From: an uncultured Sphingomonadaceae bacterium
GTDB lineage: Bacteria; Pseudomonadota; Alphaproteobacteria; Sphingomonadales; Sphingomonadaceae
Direction of reading: 5' to 3'
Assembly: GCA_947488845.1 (NCBI GenBank)
Contig: CANLBM010000012.1
Location: forward strand, 62,001 to 126,000
DNA: 64,000 bases
Shown here: positions 63,305 through 64,000 of the stretch, in pieces
Layout of the letters: each line of letters starts with the position of its first letter
Position numbering within the stretch: the first letter of the stretch is position 1
Notes under the pieces: model-generated
What the model saw: only the letters and a program-made list of their open reading frames with translations
What the model was told of the DNA's origin: nothing
Databases searched by the model: none
Translations under genes and position numbers: made by a program

Positions 63305-64000
63305 TCAGCCAACCGCCTCGGTGTCGGCGCGTTTTATCTGCTTGTGATCGTCTTCGACCAGACCGTGTTTCCAATAACTTGATAGGTAGAGCCGTTCTGC
63401 GCCAAATTGGCACTCAACACGGAGATATTGGCGAAGCAGTTTCATCGCCTCAAACTCACAGGCTACCCAAGCATAAGCCAACTCATTTAATGAGGGCAGT
63501 TTACGAACGGCATCGGACAAAAGCGATGGATTGGCTCCTAGATGGGTATCTACCAGCCAATGGAGTTTCATCCCATCTGGCTTGGCAATAATCTGCTCGT
63601 CCCCGACATCACGGACAAGAATGATTGCATCTCCAGTCGCATCTGCAGGCAATGCCTCTAGATTGACCGAAATTGCTGGCAACGCCGTCATGTCTCCGAC
63701 GAGAAGAAATGGACCGGATCCTTTGGGCAGCGGTTTTGCTTCGCCTGGCCCCCCAATCTTGATCGAGTCACCGATTTTAGCATTCACAGCCCAATATGTA
63801 GCCGGTCCGGATTCTTTATCCGTCCCGTGCAGAGCGAAGTCGACATCAATGCTTTTTTGTGACTGGTTGCGGATGGTGTATGTCCGCACGCAAGACTTGC
63901 TACCCTCTGCGCCTGATAGCATTAGCTTGATATATCCCCCGCTTTGGTCAGCCGGGAAGCCGGCAAGACCTTCGCCGCCCAAACTCACCCGGTGCATATT
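63305..64000 (-). CDS. Siderophore-interacting protein (ViuB-like ferric reductase), 5'-partial
   Basis: FAD-binding reductase thought to release iron from ferric siderophores. At least 231 residues are present. MHRVSLGGEGLAGFPADQSG and CVRTYTIRNQSQKSIDVDFA (the R-x-Y-T flavin motif) start the FAD domain. LVGDMTALPAISVNLEAL is the NAD(P) region, and YAWVACEFEAMKLLRQYLRV, then LSSYWKHGLVEDDH, are the typical C-terminal block. The frame remains open (Asn before Met) to the window edge, and the family's first 20-30 residues are missing, so the true start is outside. Confidence 0.9.
   Translation of the reverse strand, partial: NMHRVSLGGEGLAGFPADQSGGYIKLMLSGAEGSKSCVRTYTIRNQSQKSIDVDFALHGTDKESGPATYWAVNAKIGDSIKIGGPGEAKPLPKGSGPFLLVGDMTALPAISVNLEALPADATGDAIILVRDVGDEQIIAKPDGMKLHWLVDTHLGANPSLLSDAVRKLPSLNELAYAWVACEFEAMKLLRQYLRVECQFGAERLYLSSYWKHGLVEDDHKQIKRADTEAVG

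Overview
This window looks like chromosomal DNA of a sphingomonad-type alphaproteobacterium (Sphingopyxis / Sphingorhabdus / Parasphingorhabdus-like; genus inferred by eye). The support is a moderately high GC content, several TonB-dependent receptors, an imuA-imuB-dnaE2 mutasome cassette with an alphaproteobacterial LexA box (GAAC-N7-GAAC), a protocatechuate 4,5-cleavage (lig) cluster, and several families of palindromic repeats of the kind scattered through sphingomonad genomes. No tRNA, rRNA, CRISPR array or prophage was seen. The window cuts genes at both ends: a crotonase on the left and a siderophore-interacting protein on the right.

Layout. 1-8.7 kb: acyl-CoA catabolism (crotonase, two adjacent acyl-CoA dehydrogenases, class III CoA-transferase, thiolase-like protein) with TetR and Lrp/AsnC regulators and a YghU-type GST. 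8.7-13.9 kb: a COQ7-like hydroxylase, an amino-acid permease flanked by two copies of the 3' end of a fumarylacetoacetate-hydrolase gene, and the tyrosine/homogentisate genes hppD, VOC and FAH. 13.9-20.2 kb: SOS mutagenesis operon imuA-imuB-dnaE2. 20-25.6 kb: exported methyltransferase, Dps, DJ-1/PfpI protein, ribH, and ribB with an N-terminal helix-turn-helix. 25.6-28.2 kb: exonuclease/ATP-dependent ligase pair. 28-35.4 kb: cytochrome b561, a hydrolase, a run of exported proteins (TonB C-terminal, TPR, FecR), and a convergent CHASE2 adenylate/guanylate cyclase. 35.5-39.9 kb: Fur-box-controlled TonB receptor, DUF6607, unknown protein and PepSY module. 40-43.7 kb: Tat-signal SDR, XRE regulator, B3 metallo-beta-lactamase-like lipoprotein and a frameshifted SnoaL gene. 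43.7-53.6 kb: uptake and oxidation of an unidentified substrate (MFS, hydrolase, two TonB receptors, TetR, Rieske oxygenase, SnoaL). 53.8-55.4 kb: a decayed IS1182-type element. 55.4-63 kb: ACT protein and the lig cluster (ligI-ligU-ligK diverging from a double-HTH LysR gene, a DUF1932 dehydrogenase, ligJ, ligC and a pobA stump). 63-64 kb: NrtS-like protein and siderophore-interacting protein.

Most striking: (1) dnaE2 carries three palindromic repeats (158, 158 and 134 bp), all in the same reading phase, adding about 148 residues, and its start codon lies inside a different repeat; (2) ribB has a fused HTH domain, and four AATGTGAT half-sites lie just upstream of its start; (3) a permease gene sits between two diverged copies of one gene end; (4) the lig operon lacks the ring-cleavage genes ligAB and ends in a truncated pobA.
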